Assembly: GCA_012959995.1 (NCBI GenBank)
Contig: DUCC01000026.1
Span: 156,615 to 220,614 of the forward strand
Direction of reading: 5' to 3'
From: Acidimicrobiia bacterium
GTDB lineage: Bacteria > Actinomycetota > Acidimicrobiia > Acidimicrobiales > MedAcidi-G1
DNA: 64,000 bases
A program made the translations under genes and the position numbers. The notes beneath the pieces are model-generated. The model saw nothing but the letters and a program-made list of their open reading frames with translations. It did not search any database and was not told where the DNA came from. Shown here piece after piece: positions 37,011 through 45,379 of this stretch; position 1 is the stretch's first letter, and each line of letters starts with the position of its first letter.

Positions 37011-37241
37011 ATGGACGTACGTATAGGGGTTTCGAATACTCCCAAAGAGATCACTTTGGAAATGCCAGAAGGCACCGATCACGAAGCCTTGCAAGCCGAA
37101 ATTGAGGCAGCGCTCACCGGTGAGTCTGCCATGTTGTGGCTGACTGATGCCAAAGGCCGCCGGGTAGGGGTACCTACTGACAAGGTGGCGTACGTTGACT
37201 TGGGCAGCGAAGAGTTGGCGAGCCCGATGGGTTTTAATTAA
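37011..37241 (+). CDS. DUF3107 family protein
   Basis: A 76-residue acidic protein that matches the actinobacterial DUF3107 family: MDVRIGVSNTPKEI at the start and GRRVGVPTDKVAYVD near the end. The function is unknown. It lies 51 bases after mrp, probably in the same transcript. Confidence 0.82.
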   Translation: MDVRIGVSNTPKEITLEMPEGTDHEALQAEIEAALTGESAMLWLTDAKGRRVGVPTDKVAYVDLGSEELASPMGFN

Positions 37242-37271
37242 CCGAAATAACGGTCAACGGGCTGGTTGTTC

Positions 37272-37277
37272 TAGGCT
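37272..37277 (+). promoter_or_regulatory. Leaderless -10 element (TAGGCT) of histidine kinase
   Basis: TAGGCT ends six bases before the ATG at 37284. Confidence 0.5.
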
Positions 37278-37283
37278 TTTACT

Positions 37284-38792
37284 ATGGCTACGTTGAGCGA
37301 ACTTTGTCGTGAACACACGGCAATGGGTGAAGCAGAGATAGAGCATCTGCAAAACCTCACCAGTTTGTGGGGGTTGCTGGCCGACTTGTCGTTTGCTGAC
37401 CTATTGCTTTACGCCCCCAAGGCTGGGGAGGCGCAAGCTGGTTTGGTGCTGTTGGGGCACATGCGCCCCACCACTGGTATGACCTTGTATCGCGCTGACT
37501 TGGTGGGGCAAACGTTTTCTTCTGATCGCCGCCCGGTAGTGGATGAGTGTTTTACTAACGGGGCCATAACCGAAGGTTTGGTGCAAATTGGTACGGACCG
37601 TGAGGTTTCTATTCGGGCGGTTCCGGTGCGGGTAGATGGCGAGATTGTGGCGGTGCTGGCGCGGGAGCGTTTGTTTAGCGAGGATCGTCCGGCCACGGTG
37701 CAGGAACGTACCTATCGTCGAGTGTTTCGCCGCTTTGTTGACATGATTGATCGGGGGGATTTTCCCTATCAAGAAGAGGAGCGCTTGCGTCACCGGACGC
37801 CACGGGTAGGGGACGGCTTGTTGTTGGTCGATAGCGAGGGGCGCATTGAGTTTGCTTCGCCTAATGCGGTGTCGGCTTTGCATCGTTTGGGTATGCGAAG
37901 GGCTGTGGTGGGTTCGCGCTTAGAAGACACCGGCTTGGAGGCCGTAATGCTGCGTCAAGCTTTTGCGCGCCGTGCGGCCGTTATCAGCGAGCCTGATGAG
38001 GGCCACGAGGTGGATTTGGTGTCCCATTGTTTTCCGTTGCTTGATGGCCGCACCGCTACGGGGGCCATTGTGTTGGTGCGCGATGTGACGGACCTGCGTC
38101 GCCGGGATCGCCAGTTGGTATCTAAGGACGCCACTATTCGTGAGGTCCATCACCGGGTAAAAAATAATTTGCAAACTATTTCGTCGCTGCTGCGTTTGCA
38201 GGGCCGCCGTTTGAAGTCGGTGGAGGCTCGAGCAGCTTTGGAGGAGTCGGTGCGCCGGGTGGCCGCTATTGCGGTGGTGCACGAAACGTTGGCCCAAAGT
38301 CCGGATGATGATGTGGCGTTTACTGATTTGGTGCGGCCGTTGGTGCGGGTCGTGGAGGAAAGTGTTTCGTCGCCGGAGCGGCCGTTGTCGTTTACGGTGG
38401 AGGGTGAGGCGGGGGTGTTGCCGTCGCAGATGACCACTACTTTGGCGGTGGTGCTCACCGAGTTATTACAAAATGCGGTGGATCATGCTTACCGGGGGGC
38501 GGCGGTTCCAGAAAGCGGTGAACCGGGGCGAGTGAACATTGTGTTGGACCGGCGTAGCGACAGGTTGTTGGTGCGGGTCACCGATGATGGGGTGGGTTTG
38601 CCTGAGGGGTTCAACCTGGCGGAGTCTGATGGTTTGGGTCTCACCATTGTGCGTACTTTTGTAGAAAGCCAGTTGGGGGGCACCATTACGTTGTCACCGG
38701 TGCAGCGAGGGACGGGCACGGTGGCTGAGGTGCGTATCCCGAGCAATCGTTTATCGGGGCCTTGGGATGACGCACAGGAGCCGGTTGCTTAG
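37284..38792 (+). CDS. pdtaS: PdtaS-like sensor histidine kinase
   Basis: A 502-residue soluble kinase. Residues 5-155 form the family N-terminal GAF-like domain, 170-270 a PAS domain, 280-360 a HisKA_2 domain with the EVHHRVKNNLQ phosphoacceptor motif (His289/His290), and 390-495 an HATPase_c domain with DDGVGLPEGF. This is the layout of mycobacterial PdtaS, which signals to the RNA-binding antiterminator PdtaR. No response regulator is adjacent, so the partner is elsewhere. Confidence 0.88.
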   Translation: MATLSELCREHTAMGEAEIEHLQNLTSLWGLLADLSFADLLLYAPKAGEAQAGLVLLGHMRPTTGMTLYRADLVGQTFSSDRRPVVDECFTNGAITEGLVQIGTDREVSIRAVPVRVDGEIVAVLARERLFSEDRPATVQERTYRRVFRRFVDMIDRGDFPYQEEERLRHRTPRVGDGLLLVDSEGRIEFASPNAVSALHRLGMRRAVVGSRLEDTGLEAVMLRQAFARRAAVISEPDEGHEVDLVSHCFPLLDGRTATGAIVLVRDVTDLRRRDRQLVSKDATIREVHHRVKNNLQTISSLLRLQGRRLKSVEARAALEESVRRVAAIAVVHETLAQSPDDDVAFTDLVRPLVRVVEESVSSPERPLSFTVEGEAGVLPSQMTTTLAVVLTELLQNAVDHAYRGAAVPESGEPGRVNIVLDRRSDRLLVRVTDDGVGLPEGFNLAESDGLGLTIVRTFVESQLGGTITLSPVQRGTGTVAEVRIPSNRLSGPWDDAQEPVA

Positions 38793-38820
38793 CCATCGGC
38801 TAGGTTCTCTCTAGATTCTT

Positions 38821-39543
38821 ATGACTGATACTTCTTTGAACGCTTCTCCAGGACGGCCGTTGGTGATTGCTCACCGGGGGGCGTCTGCGGATCATCAGGA
38901 AAACACGTTGGAGGCTTTTGCGGGGGCGCTCCAGCAAGGTGCCGATTGGGTTGAGTTGGATGTGCGGCGTTCGGCTGATGGGGTGTTGATGGTGCACCAT
39001 GATGCCCATTTGGCTGACGGCCAGCTTATTCGAGAGTTGGATGCAGAGGCGTTGCCGGGTTACATCCCGAGTTTGGCTGAGGCTTTTGAGGCGTTTGATG
39101 GCCTGGGGGTAAATATTGAGATTAAGAGTTTGCCTGGCGAGCCAGATCATGAGGACATGGTGATGGTGTGTGAGGCGGTGGTGGGTTTAGCTGCGGCGTA
39201 TCGTCCGCCGGAGTTGGTGCGGGTGTCGTCGTTTAATATTGGTGCCGTTGACCGTATTCGTGAAACGGACCCCAATTTGCCGACCGGCTGGTTGACGGTG
39301 GAACGCATCGGTTCGCATTTGATTTTGGATCGCACGGTGGCTCATGGCCATGGGGCGGTGCATCCGTGGGACGAGTTGGTGGATCAATCTTTGGTGGATG
39401 ATGCGCATCAGCGGGGGTTAAAGGTTTTGGTGTGGACGGTGGATGACGAGGACCGTATTGCTGAGTTGGCGTCTTGGAGCGTTGACGGCATTATCACCAA
39501 TCGGCCGGGTGTAGCCCGCCGGATACTCGACGAGTTGGCCTGA
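38821..39543 (+). CDS. Glycerophosphodiester phosphodiesterase
   Basis: A 240-residue TIM-barrel enzyme. The catalytic HRGA (His18-Arg19) and ELD (Glu45, Asp47), and His60 in MVHHDAHL are all present, as is NIEIKS later. It would split glycerophosphodiesters into an alcohol and glycerol 3-phosphate. No signal peptide is visible, so it is cytoplasmic. It is convergent with the diacylglycerol kinase, another lipid-turnover enzyme. Confidence 0.92.
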   Translation: MTDTSLNASPGRPLVIAHRGASADHQENTLEAFAGALQQGADWVELDVRRSADGVLMVHHDAHLADGQLIRELDAEALPGYIPSLAEAFEAFDGLGVNIEIKSLPGEPDHEDMVMVCEAVVGLAAAYRPPELVRVSSFNIGAVDRIRETDPNLPTGWLTVERIGSHLILDRTVAHGHGAVHPWDELVDQSLVDDAHQRGLKVLVWTVDDEDRIAELASWSVDGIITNRPGVARRILDELA

Positions 39544-39580
39544 TCTCCGGATGTTGCAAGCCCTGAGTGATGCTTGTTAG

Positions 39581-40546
39581 CTAAACAGTTTGGCTGTTGC
39601 CGAGGGGTATAACTAAGTCCAGCACATCGGGTTCGTGGCGTAGATGAAATTCTTCGGCTTGACCGAGGTAGTCGCCGTCGACTTGCCAGGGCACGGGGTG
39701 GTAGGCGGTGATGGTGGCTTGGGTGACGTCGGTGTGGTGGTCTATGAACCCACTGTCGGCTACTTGGCCGCGGCCGAAACCTAGGGCGTTGGCAAATACT
39801 GGGCCGAGTCGGGTGGGCGACAGGGAGCGGAAGGTGACTACGGCTAGCGGGGTGTCGAGGGTGGTTTGGGGGGCGAAGGAGATGCCGCGGGTGCCGAGGT
39901 AGGTGTAGGGGTCGGTGTTGAGGCATACGGTGAACATGCCATCCACGCTGGGTTTTTCTTCTGGTTGATGGTCGCCTTCTTTTTGGTCAATGGTGACTTT
40001 GAATCCGGGGCGTCGGTGGTCGTAGTGGCGGAGCCAGGTGTTGAGGGTGGCGGCGACAAACAGTGGGTGCCCGGCGAAGCGTTTGAGTAACCCGCCACGG
40101 CGTTCTACTTGTTCGACTACGGCGGCGTCGAAACCGATGCCGGCGTTAAAGAGGAAGTAGCGGTCGTTGATGTTTCCGAGGCCGATGCGTTTGGTGGAGC
40201 CGGCTTCGATGGCGTCGAGGAGGGCGCCGGTGGCCTCGACGGGGTCGTCGGGGAGGCCGATGGTGCGGGCGAATACGTTGGTGGATCCTCCGGGGAGGGC
40301 GGCGAGGGCGGTTTCGCTGCCGGCGAGGCCGTTGGCTGCTTCGTTGAGGGTGCCGTCACCGCCGAGGACTACCACCATGTCGAAACCGTCGTTGGCGGCG
40401 CTTTGTGCCAGTCGGGTGGCGTGGCCGCGGCGGCTAGTGGCGGCGACTTCGAGCCGGTGGTCGGCCGATAATGCTTTTTGAATAACAATGCGCGTTCGTG
40501 CCGTTACCGACGACGCCGAAGGGTTCACCACAAGAAGCAATTTCAT
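39581..40546 (-). CDS. Diacylglycerol/lipid kinase family protein
   Basis: A 321-residue kinase of the DagK_cat/YegS family with the nucleotide-binding GGDGTLNE at 62-69. Its NPSASS start is also typical. It would phosphorylate diacylglycerol or a related lipid with ATP. The ATG at 40546 is preferred to a TTG three codons earlier. TAGTCT lies nine bases upstream. A perfect palindrome (40577-40604) lies between this promoter and etfB. Confidence 0.87.
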   Translation of the reverse strand: MKLLLVVNPSASSVTARTRIVIQKALSADHRLEVAATSRRGHATRLAQSAANDGFDMVVVLGGDGTLNEAANGLAGSETALAALPGGSTNVFARTIGLPDDPVEATGALLDAIEAGSTKRIGLGNINDRYFLFNAGIGFDAAVVEQVERRGGLLKRFAGHPLFVAATLNTWLRHYDHRRPGFKVTIDQKEGDHQPEEKPSVDGMFTVCLNTDPYTYLGTRGISFAPQTTLDTPLAVVTFRSLSPTRLGPVFANALGFGRGQVADSGFIDHHTDVTQATITAYHPVPWQVDGDYLGQAEEFHLRHEPDVLDLVIPLGNSQTV

Positions 40547-40555
40547 AACCCCCAA

Positions 40556-40561
40556 AGACTA
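40556..40561 (-). promoter_or_regulatory. -10 element (TAGTCT) of lipid kinase
   Basis: TAGTCT on the minus strand ends nine bases before the ATG at 40546. Confidence 0.4.
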
Positions 40562-40576
40562 CCTCACCCCAAAGTC

Positions 40577-40604
40577 CGTGACGTGGGGCAGACCCCACGT
40601 CACG
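40577..40604. repeat. 28-base perfect palindrome between dgk and etfBA
   Basis: The arms 40577-40588 and 40593-40604 are perfectly complementary over 12 bases around a CAGA loop. The core has GGGG/CCCC around CAGA, like the GGGTC/GACCC core of the REP at 17848, but the arms differ. It could be an orphan REP, an operator for the divergent genes or a transcription block. Confidence 0.8.
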
Positions 40605-40684
40605 AAGTAGGGCGAGGGTTGGGGTGACGGATGACCGGGGGAGAAAAAGTGGGCTGAATTTGTTGGGAAAGGGTTAAGGGAAGG

Positions 40685-40690
40685 CAGAAT
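40685..40690 (+). promoter_or_regulatory. Putative -10 element (CAGAAT) of etfBA
   Basis: CAGAAT ends seven bases before the etfB ATG at 40698, without a Shine-Dalgarno sequence. Confidence 0.35.
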
Positions 40691-40697
40691 ACGAACC

Positions 40698-41477
40698 ATG
40701 AACATAGTCGTATGTGTAAAACAGATTCCCGACCCAGCTGACCCTGGTGCTCTGGACCCCGAAACAAAAACCCTCAAGCGTGATGTCAAACTCATTCTGG
40801 ACGAATCAGATTCGTACGGAGTAGAGATGGCTCTACAGCTCCTCGACGGATCCGACGAAGGCGAAGTGCGCTTGGTCTCCATGGCTCCCAATAACGAGGT
40901 CGGTGGTTTACGCACCGCTCTGGCCATGGGTGCGGCAAGCGCCGTGTTGGTAAGCGACGAAGCCCTAGCTGGCTCCGACTCCTTGTCTACCGCCAAAGTG
41001 CTGGTCGAAGCCATCAAACGCAGCGAACCGACTTTGATTTTGACCGCTACAGAATCCAGCGACGGCTACACCGGTACCGTCCCTGTGCAAATTGCTGAGC
41101 TGCTTGACCTGCCTTCGGTTACTTTCGCCAAGGAGATCACCATTAACGGCGACACGGTAACGGTAAAACGTCAAACCGAAGATGGCTACGACGAAGTTGA
41201 ATGCCCACTGCCTTGCGTGGTGTCGGTAACTGCTGGTGTAGTTGAACCCCGCTACCCGTCTTTCAAAGGCATCATGGCCGCCAAAAACAAGCCAGTCGAA
41301 GAACTTGACTTGGCTGGTTTAGGGATTGACGTCAGCACTGTTGGTTGGGCTGGTGCTCGCCAAGAAATCACTGAGGTGACCGAGGCTGCGGCCCGGGAAG
41401 CCGGAGAAATTATTGTCGACGAAGGTGACGCTCACGAACGCATTGTGGCGTTCCTGGACGACCTCAAGGTTCTTTAG
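40698..41477 (+). CDS. etfB: Electron transfer flavoprotein beta subunit
   Basis: A 259-residue EtfB that begins MNIVVCVKQIPDP, the standard N-terminus, and holds a VEMALQLLDGSDEGEV stretch near residue 45. With EtfA it forms the FAD/AMP-binding dimer that takes electrons from acyl-CoA dehydrogenases. etfA follows after nine bases with an AGGAGAT ribosome binding site. Confidence 0.93.
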   Translation: MNIVVCVKQIPDPADPGALDPETKTLKRDVKLILDESDSYGVEMALQLLDGSDEGEVRLVSMAPNNEVGGLRTALAMGAASAVLVSDEALAGSDSLSTAKVLVEAIKRSEPTLILTATESSDGYTGTVPVQIAELLDLPSVTFAKEITINGDTVTVKRQTEDGYDEVECPLPCVVSVTAGVVEPRYPSFKGIMAAKNKPVEELDLAGLGIDVSTVGWAGARQEITEVTEAAAREAGEIIVDEGDAHERIVAFLDDLKVL

Positions 41478-41486
41478 GAGATCATC

Positions 41487-42455
41487 ATGGGAATTTCAAC
41501 TATCTGGATTTACGGCGAAGCCGCCAACGGGTCTGCTTCGAGCACCACCCTTGAGTTACTGACCAAGGCCCGTGAGTTGGCCGACACCGTAGAGGTAATC
41601 GTTCACGGCGATGCCGCCGCTTTAGCGACTGAACTTGGTGCTCATGGAGCAACCAGTGTGCAATCCATCGGCGATCTGGCCGGCGGCTTAGCCGGTCCAC
41701 AAATCGCTTCGGCTATTGCCGGAGCAATCGCTGCTGGCACCGGCCCTGACGTCGTGTTGTGTGCCACCACCTACGACGGGCGTGATATCGCCGGTCGTTT
41801 GTCGGCTAAACTTGATGCCCCAGTTGTTACCAACGTGGTTGACTTGGTTGCTGACGGTGACCGTTTGTTGGGTGTCGAACCAGTGTTTGGTGGCGTAGTA
41901 AACGTAACCACCGGCTTTACCAGTGACAGCACCGCAATTTTCTTGGTACGCCCCAAGTCGTTCGAAGCATCCTCTACCGGTGGCGCAGCGGCCGCCGTGG
42001 GCTCTTTGGCCGCCGGCGACACCGGCAACACCGGCACTTCGGTGGTTAAAGACCGTTTCGTAGAAGAAACCAGCGGCCCCAAACTTGATGAAGCAGCGGT
42101 TGTTGTTTCGGGCGGGCGTGGCCTGGGCGAAGCCGAAAAATACGAGATGATCGAAAGTCTGGCCAAACTTCTCAAAGGCGCCCCCGGCGCTTCTCGAGCA
42201 GTGGTGGACTCCGGTTGGGTGCCTTACTCCTACCAGGTCGGTCAAACCGGCAAGGTTGTAAAGCCAACCGTTTATTTGGCTTGCGGCATTTCTGGTGCCA
42301 CCCAGCATTTGGTTGGGATGAAAGGCAGCGCCAACATCATCGCCATCAACAAAGACGAAGAAGCACCCATTTTTGGGGTAGCGGATCTCGGCATTGTGGG
42401 CGACGTGCACAAGGTGTTGCCCAAGCTGATTGAAGCACTCGAAGCCCGAGGCTAA
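41487..42455 (+). CDS. etfA: Electron transfer flavoprotein alpha subunit
   Basis: A 322-residue EtfA. The FAD-binding C-terminal region is clear: [15 protein letters not shown], then [23 protein letters not shown], then [15 protein letters not shown], and [11 protein letters not shown]. It forms the ETF dimer with EtfB. The end overlaps the convergent 332-residue protein gene by four bases. Confidence 0.95.
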   Translation: MGISTIWIYGEAANGSASSTTLELLTKARELADTVEVIVHGDAAALATELGAHGATSVQSIGDLAGGLAGPQIASAIAGAIAAGTGPDVVLCATTYDGRDIAGRLSAKLDAPVVTNVVDLVADGDRLLGVEPVFGGVVNVTTGFTSDSTAIFLVRPKSFEASSTGGAAAAVGSLAAGDTGNTGTSVVKDRFVEETSGPKLDEAAVVVSGGRGLGEAEKYEMIESLAKLLKGAPGASRAVVDSGWVPYSYQVGQTGKVVKPTVYLACGISGATQHLVGMKGSANIIAINKDEEAPIFGVADLGIVGDVHKVLPKLIEALEARG

Positions 42456-43450
42456 TCTCGCAGGTCGTGAGCGGCCAGGGCCCAAGCCAAACCATGGCTG
42501 GGGTCTTCGATTACCAAGTTGAGTTGCCACCCAGCTGTTTGTTGAGCGGTTTTCCATGTGCCCCAACGGAGTTCTTCTAAAGCCGTCCCTAATTCTTCTG
42601 GTTCGGGCGGCCAAGGGTCTTCGTCTTCGTTGAGCCCGGTAAGCGCTGCGGCGCACCACCAAGTGTCGAAACGTCCCCGAGCGCAACCGGGGCGCCGACC
42701 GTGGGCTCCTCCAGAGGCGGCGGCCCACGACATGGCTGTCCACGCTTGAGCCGCGGTGAGCCAAGATAGTTGCACTTGGTCGATGCCTAAGGCGGCGAGC
42801 GCCTCAGCGGCCGTGCCCGCGACGGTTACTGCTTTTGAGGCGCCGTTAGAATGGTCGGTCCAGATGCGCACCAGATCGCGTAGAGCCTCCGTTGCCGAGT
42901 CACTGCTTGCGGTACCCGATTCCGGCAAGGCCACGGTTTCAAACGCTCCGAAACTGGGTGCAGGGTCGTCAAGATCGTAGGCCTTGATGGTGGGCCCTTC
43001 GGTGGCTGGTTCCCACGAAGCGAGCTTGAGGGCAAGCCCTAACGGGTCGCCCGGAAGGTCAACTCCGGTGAGGTCTTGGCCACGGGCGATGCACTCATGA
43101 GCAACGAGGGCCCGCAAAGGGCCGGCGGGCAAATGAGGGTCCAGTTCTACCCAAAAGTGTTCCGAGGCTGTCACTTCGGCTAACGAAGCTATGCCGAAGC
43201 GTTGCTGGTCACGTAGTACGGCTCGGGCCGCAAACTCGGCGGGCCCTTGCTTGGCTAAGCGGTGTTCGGCGTGGTCGGCGGCGGGCCAAAGTTGGTGGCC
43301 TCGTTCGGTGGCTTGGCGGGCTCGTTGTGCGAGCGCCTCCAACGCTTCCCATTGGCCTTCGTCGCAAGTGTCGTCAATGAGTCGCAGTAACCCATCGAGG
43401 TCGCCGCTGTTGAGAAGGTCGTCTAAGCGCTGTTTTTGTGGATGGTTCAT
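42452..43450 (-). CDS. Unrecognised protein at the end of the SCO1664-type operon
   Basis: A 332-residue soluble protein, rich in Ala, Trp and Glu, with no membrane segment or signal. No family was recognised. The start overlaps the stop of the SCO1664-like gene by four bases (TCAT on the plus strand), so it is the fourth gene of the block. In mycobacteria the matching place is held by mshC of mycothiol synthesis; this protein has no class I synthetase motifs (no HIGH or KMSKS), so it is not MshC. Confidence 0.7.
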   Translation of the reverse strand: MNHPQKQRLDDLLNSGDLDGLLRLIDDTCDEGQWEALEALAQRARQATERGHQLWPAADHAEHRLAKQGPAEFAARAVLRDQQRFGIASLAEVTASEHFWVELDPHLPAGPLRALVAHECIARGQDLTGVDLPGDPLGLALKLASWEPATEGPTIKAYDLDDPAPSFGAFETVALPESGTASSDSATEALRDLVRIWTDHSNGASKAVTVAGTAAEALAALGIDQVQLSWLTAAQAWTAMSWAAASGGAHGRRPGCARGRFDTWWCAAALTGLNEDEDPWPPEPEELGTALEELRWGTWKTAQQTAGWQLNLVIEDPSHGLAWALAAHDLRD

Positions 43451-44211
43451 AGCAGCGGCCAGGGTACGGAACGCCCGCCGGTGTCGTGGGGAAGGCACCC
43501 GTTGGTAGCGAGGGCTCGTGACCGGGTGATCAAAGCATCGGTTTCGAAAGGGTCGAGTAAGGAGGCCAACGCTGGTGAAGGCCCGTCACCCACCAGGCGC
43601 CACAGATCGTTTAGGAGTTCTTCACTGAGGGGTTGGCCGGCCCAATCCCATATGACGGTGCGTACTTTGAATTGTTGATGGAAACTTAAAGCGTTATCTA
43701 TGGCCCACATTTTTCCGTCGTCTCCGGCAAGGACATGCCCGCCTTTTCGGTCGGTGTTGTTGGACACGAGGTCAAAAGCGGCGAGTCGTTGTAGGGCCGA
43801 GTGGTGGTCGGGGTTTTCTCGCAGAGTAAAAAAGTGCTGTGCGTAGTCGCAGGGAATATAAAGCTGTACTGAGCCTTCGCCGTGCGGACCGTCACGCAAA
43901 ACGGTGGGAGGAATCAACCCCCAACCCAGTTGTTTGGTGAGTTCCCAAGCAGCAACCTCACGCCGGTAGATGCCGAGGGGAAAGTCGTGGAGGGGGCGTT
44001 CGCCTTGGGCGGGTTTGTATACGCCCTGAATCAAAAGACCATCGTAAGAAATATCTACCAGGCAAGTGGCGTTTGATGACCAAGGCATTTGCCCTAACAC
44101 GGTGAGGTCGCCGTGGGTGAGGGCGTTGAGCGCCCGGTCATCTTCTAAAGGCGCCCGGGGCCGAAACGGGCTTTCTGGTTCTGTGGGGTAACTGGTTTGC
44201 TCAGTTGGCAC
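43447..44211 (-). CDS. SCO1664 family protein (PI3/4-kinase-like fold)
   Basis: A 254-residue protein of the actinobacterial SCO1664 family, with DLTVLGQMPWSSNATCLV near the start and AFDLVSNNTDRKGGHVL and GKMWAIDNALSFH further on. The NNTDRKGGH and WAIDNAL motifs resemble the catalytic and metal loops of PI3/4-like kinases. It sits in the conserved block with DUF3090 and a histidine phosphatase. Substrate unknown. It overlaps its upstream neighbour by 11 bases. Confidence 0.85.
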   Translation of the reverse strand: MPTEQTSYPTEPESPFRPRAPLEDDRALNALTHGDLTVLGQMPWSSNATCLVDISYDGLLIQGVYKPAQGERPLHDFPLGIYRREVAAWELTKQLGWGLIPPTVLRDGPHGEGSVQLYIPCDYAQHFFTLRENPDHHSALQRLAAFDLVSNNTDRKGGHVLAGDDGKMWAIDNALSFHQQFKVRTVIWDWAGQPLSEELLNDLWRLVGDGPSPALASLLDPFETDALITRSRALATNGCLPHDTGGRSVPWPLL

Positions 44212-44701
44212 AGGGGCACCAACCGTCGTTGGTGGCTTCTAACGGTTCGTGACAAAGGGGGCAGGGAGGTCGGCCTTCAGAGACTAATTGCCGTGCTTGT
44301 TCAACAAATGCTACGACTTGGTGGCGGCTTAGGGGAAAGCGTGCTTGGGCGGGTTCGGTGTCTTCGTCTCGTATGAGTTCTTCGACAAAAAGTACGAGAC
44401 GATCGGTGCTTTGTTGGTAGGTGACGCCCAGGCTGCCGATGACCCAAGCGGGTTCGCCGGGTTCGGTAAACGAGGCAGCAAGGCTCGTGGGGTCGGTTTC
44501 GGGTTGTTCAGCGGGCGGCAGGTCGTCGAGCATGCGGTTTAAAAATTCGGCGAGACCGGCCACTTGTTGTTTTTCCAGTTTGAGCGAAACGAGGTCGCTT
44601 GCTCGTTGGGCTTGGAGGTAAAAAACTCGTCTCCCTGAGGGCCCGGTGGTGCCGGTGGCGAAGACGTCGGTGTCGTCCCAGTTGATTTCTGGCCGGTTCA
44701 T
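44201..44701 (-). CDS. DUF3090 family protein
   Basis: A 166-residue protein matching DUF3090: VFYLQAQRASDLVSLKLEKQQV in the first third and a C-terminal zinc-ribbon-like CPLCHEPL...CPC. The ATG at 44701 overlaps the stop of the histidine phosphatase gene by four bases; a longer open frame upstream is antisense-like and rejected. The family is coupled to SCO1664 proteins, but its function is unknown. Confidence 0.85.
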   Translation of the reverse strand: MNRPEINWDDTDVFATGTTGPSGRRVFYLQAQRASDLVSLKLEKQQVAGLAEFLNRMLDDLPPAEQPETDPTSLAASFTEPGEPAWVIGSLGVTYQQSTDRLVLFVEELIRDEDTEPAQARFPLSRHQVVAFVEQARQLVSEGRPPCPLCHEPLEATNDGWCPCAN

Positions 44702-45354
44702 GAGAGGTTTAACCCGGTGAGTGGCCCGGAGTTGTTGATGGTGAGCACTACGGGTTTTTCGGCGGTGTAAAGCACAGCGCTTACCGAGCAGGGCCCTACC
44801 ACGATGCGTTGAAAGAGGTCGAGGGGGGTGCCTAAGGCGGCGGCTAGGGCGGCTTTGATGGGGTCGGCATGAGAGACACAAACAATGGTTTGGCCGGGGT
44901 GTTGGGCCACTAAGTCGGCTACTTGGCCGGTTATGCGGGCTTGCATTTCGGCGAAAGATTCGCCGTCCGGAAAGCGAAACACGCTGGGTTGGCGTTGCAC
45001 GGTGGCCCAGGCTTTGAGGCGAAAGAGTTCTTTTAAGCGCCGGCCGGTCCATTTGCCGAAGTCGCATTCGTTGAGGCCGGGTGCTTTGCGTACTCGTAGT
45101 TTGAGGGCTCGAGCAATGGGGGCGGCGGTTTCTTGGGTGCGTTCCATGGGCGAGGCGTAAACGGCGGCTACTGCTTTTTTGGATTTGCTGGTGGCGAGGC
45201 CGGCCAGGTGTTGGGCTGCTGTTTCGGCTTGGGCGGTTCCTTCGGCGGCGAGGTGCAGTCCGGGGGCTCGGCCGGGCAGGGTGGTGCCGGTGGTGGGGGT
45301 GCGTCCGTGGCGAACGTAAAGCACCAGGGTTGGTTGGGTAAAGGTGGAGGCCAT
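44698..45354 (-). CDS. Histidine phosphatase (MSMEG_4193-like)
   Basis: A 218-residue phosphatase with the RHG motif in LYVRHGRTPTTG (residues 12-23) and the second His in VCVSHADPIKAALA near residue 155. It matches the family found upstream of DUF3090 in actinobacteria, and it is the first gene of the four-gene block. TAGATT lies nine bases upstream and overlaps the divergent element of the uracil-DNA glycosylase gene. Confidence 0.87.
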   Translation of the reverse strand: MASTFTQPTLVLYVRHGRTPTTGTTLPGRAPGLHLAAEGTAQAETAAQHLAGLATSKSKKAVAAVYASPMERTQETAAPIARALKLRVRKAPGLNECDFGKWTGRRLKELFRLKAWATVQRQPSVFRFPDGESFAEMQARITGQVADLVAQHPGQTIVCVSHADPIKAALAAALGTPLDLFQRIVVGPCSVSAVLYTAEKPVVLTINNSGPLTGLNLS

Positions 45355-45363
45355 GGGTTATTT

Positions 45364-45373
45364 AATCTACCCT
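45364..45373. promoter_or_regulatory. Overlapping divergent -10 elements
   Basis: TAGATT on the minus strand (45364-45369) serves the phosphatase gene at 45354. TACCCT on the plus strand (45368-45373) ends six bases before the glycosylase ATG at 45380. The two share two bases. Confidence 0.4.
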
Positions 45374-45379
45374 GCCGGG

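Noticed and set aside
39544..39580. Terminator between the convergent phosphodiesterase and lipid kinase genes
   Set aside because: No stem longer than a few bases and no U tract could be found in the 37-base gap.
44702..45067. 122-codon N-terminal extension of the DUF3090 gene
   Set aside because: It is an Arg/His-rich out-of-frame shadow of the histidine phosphatase gene.
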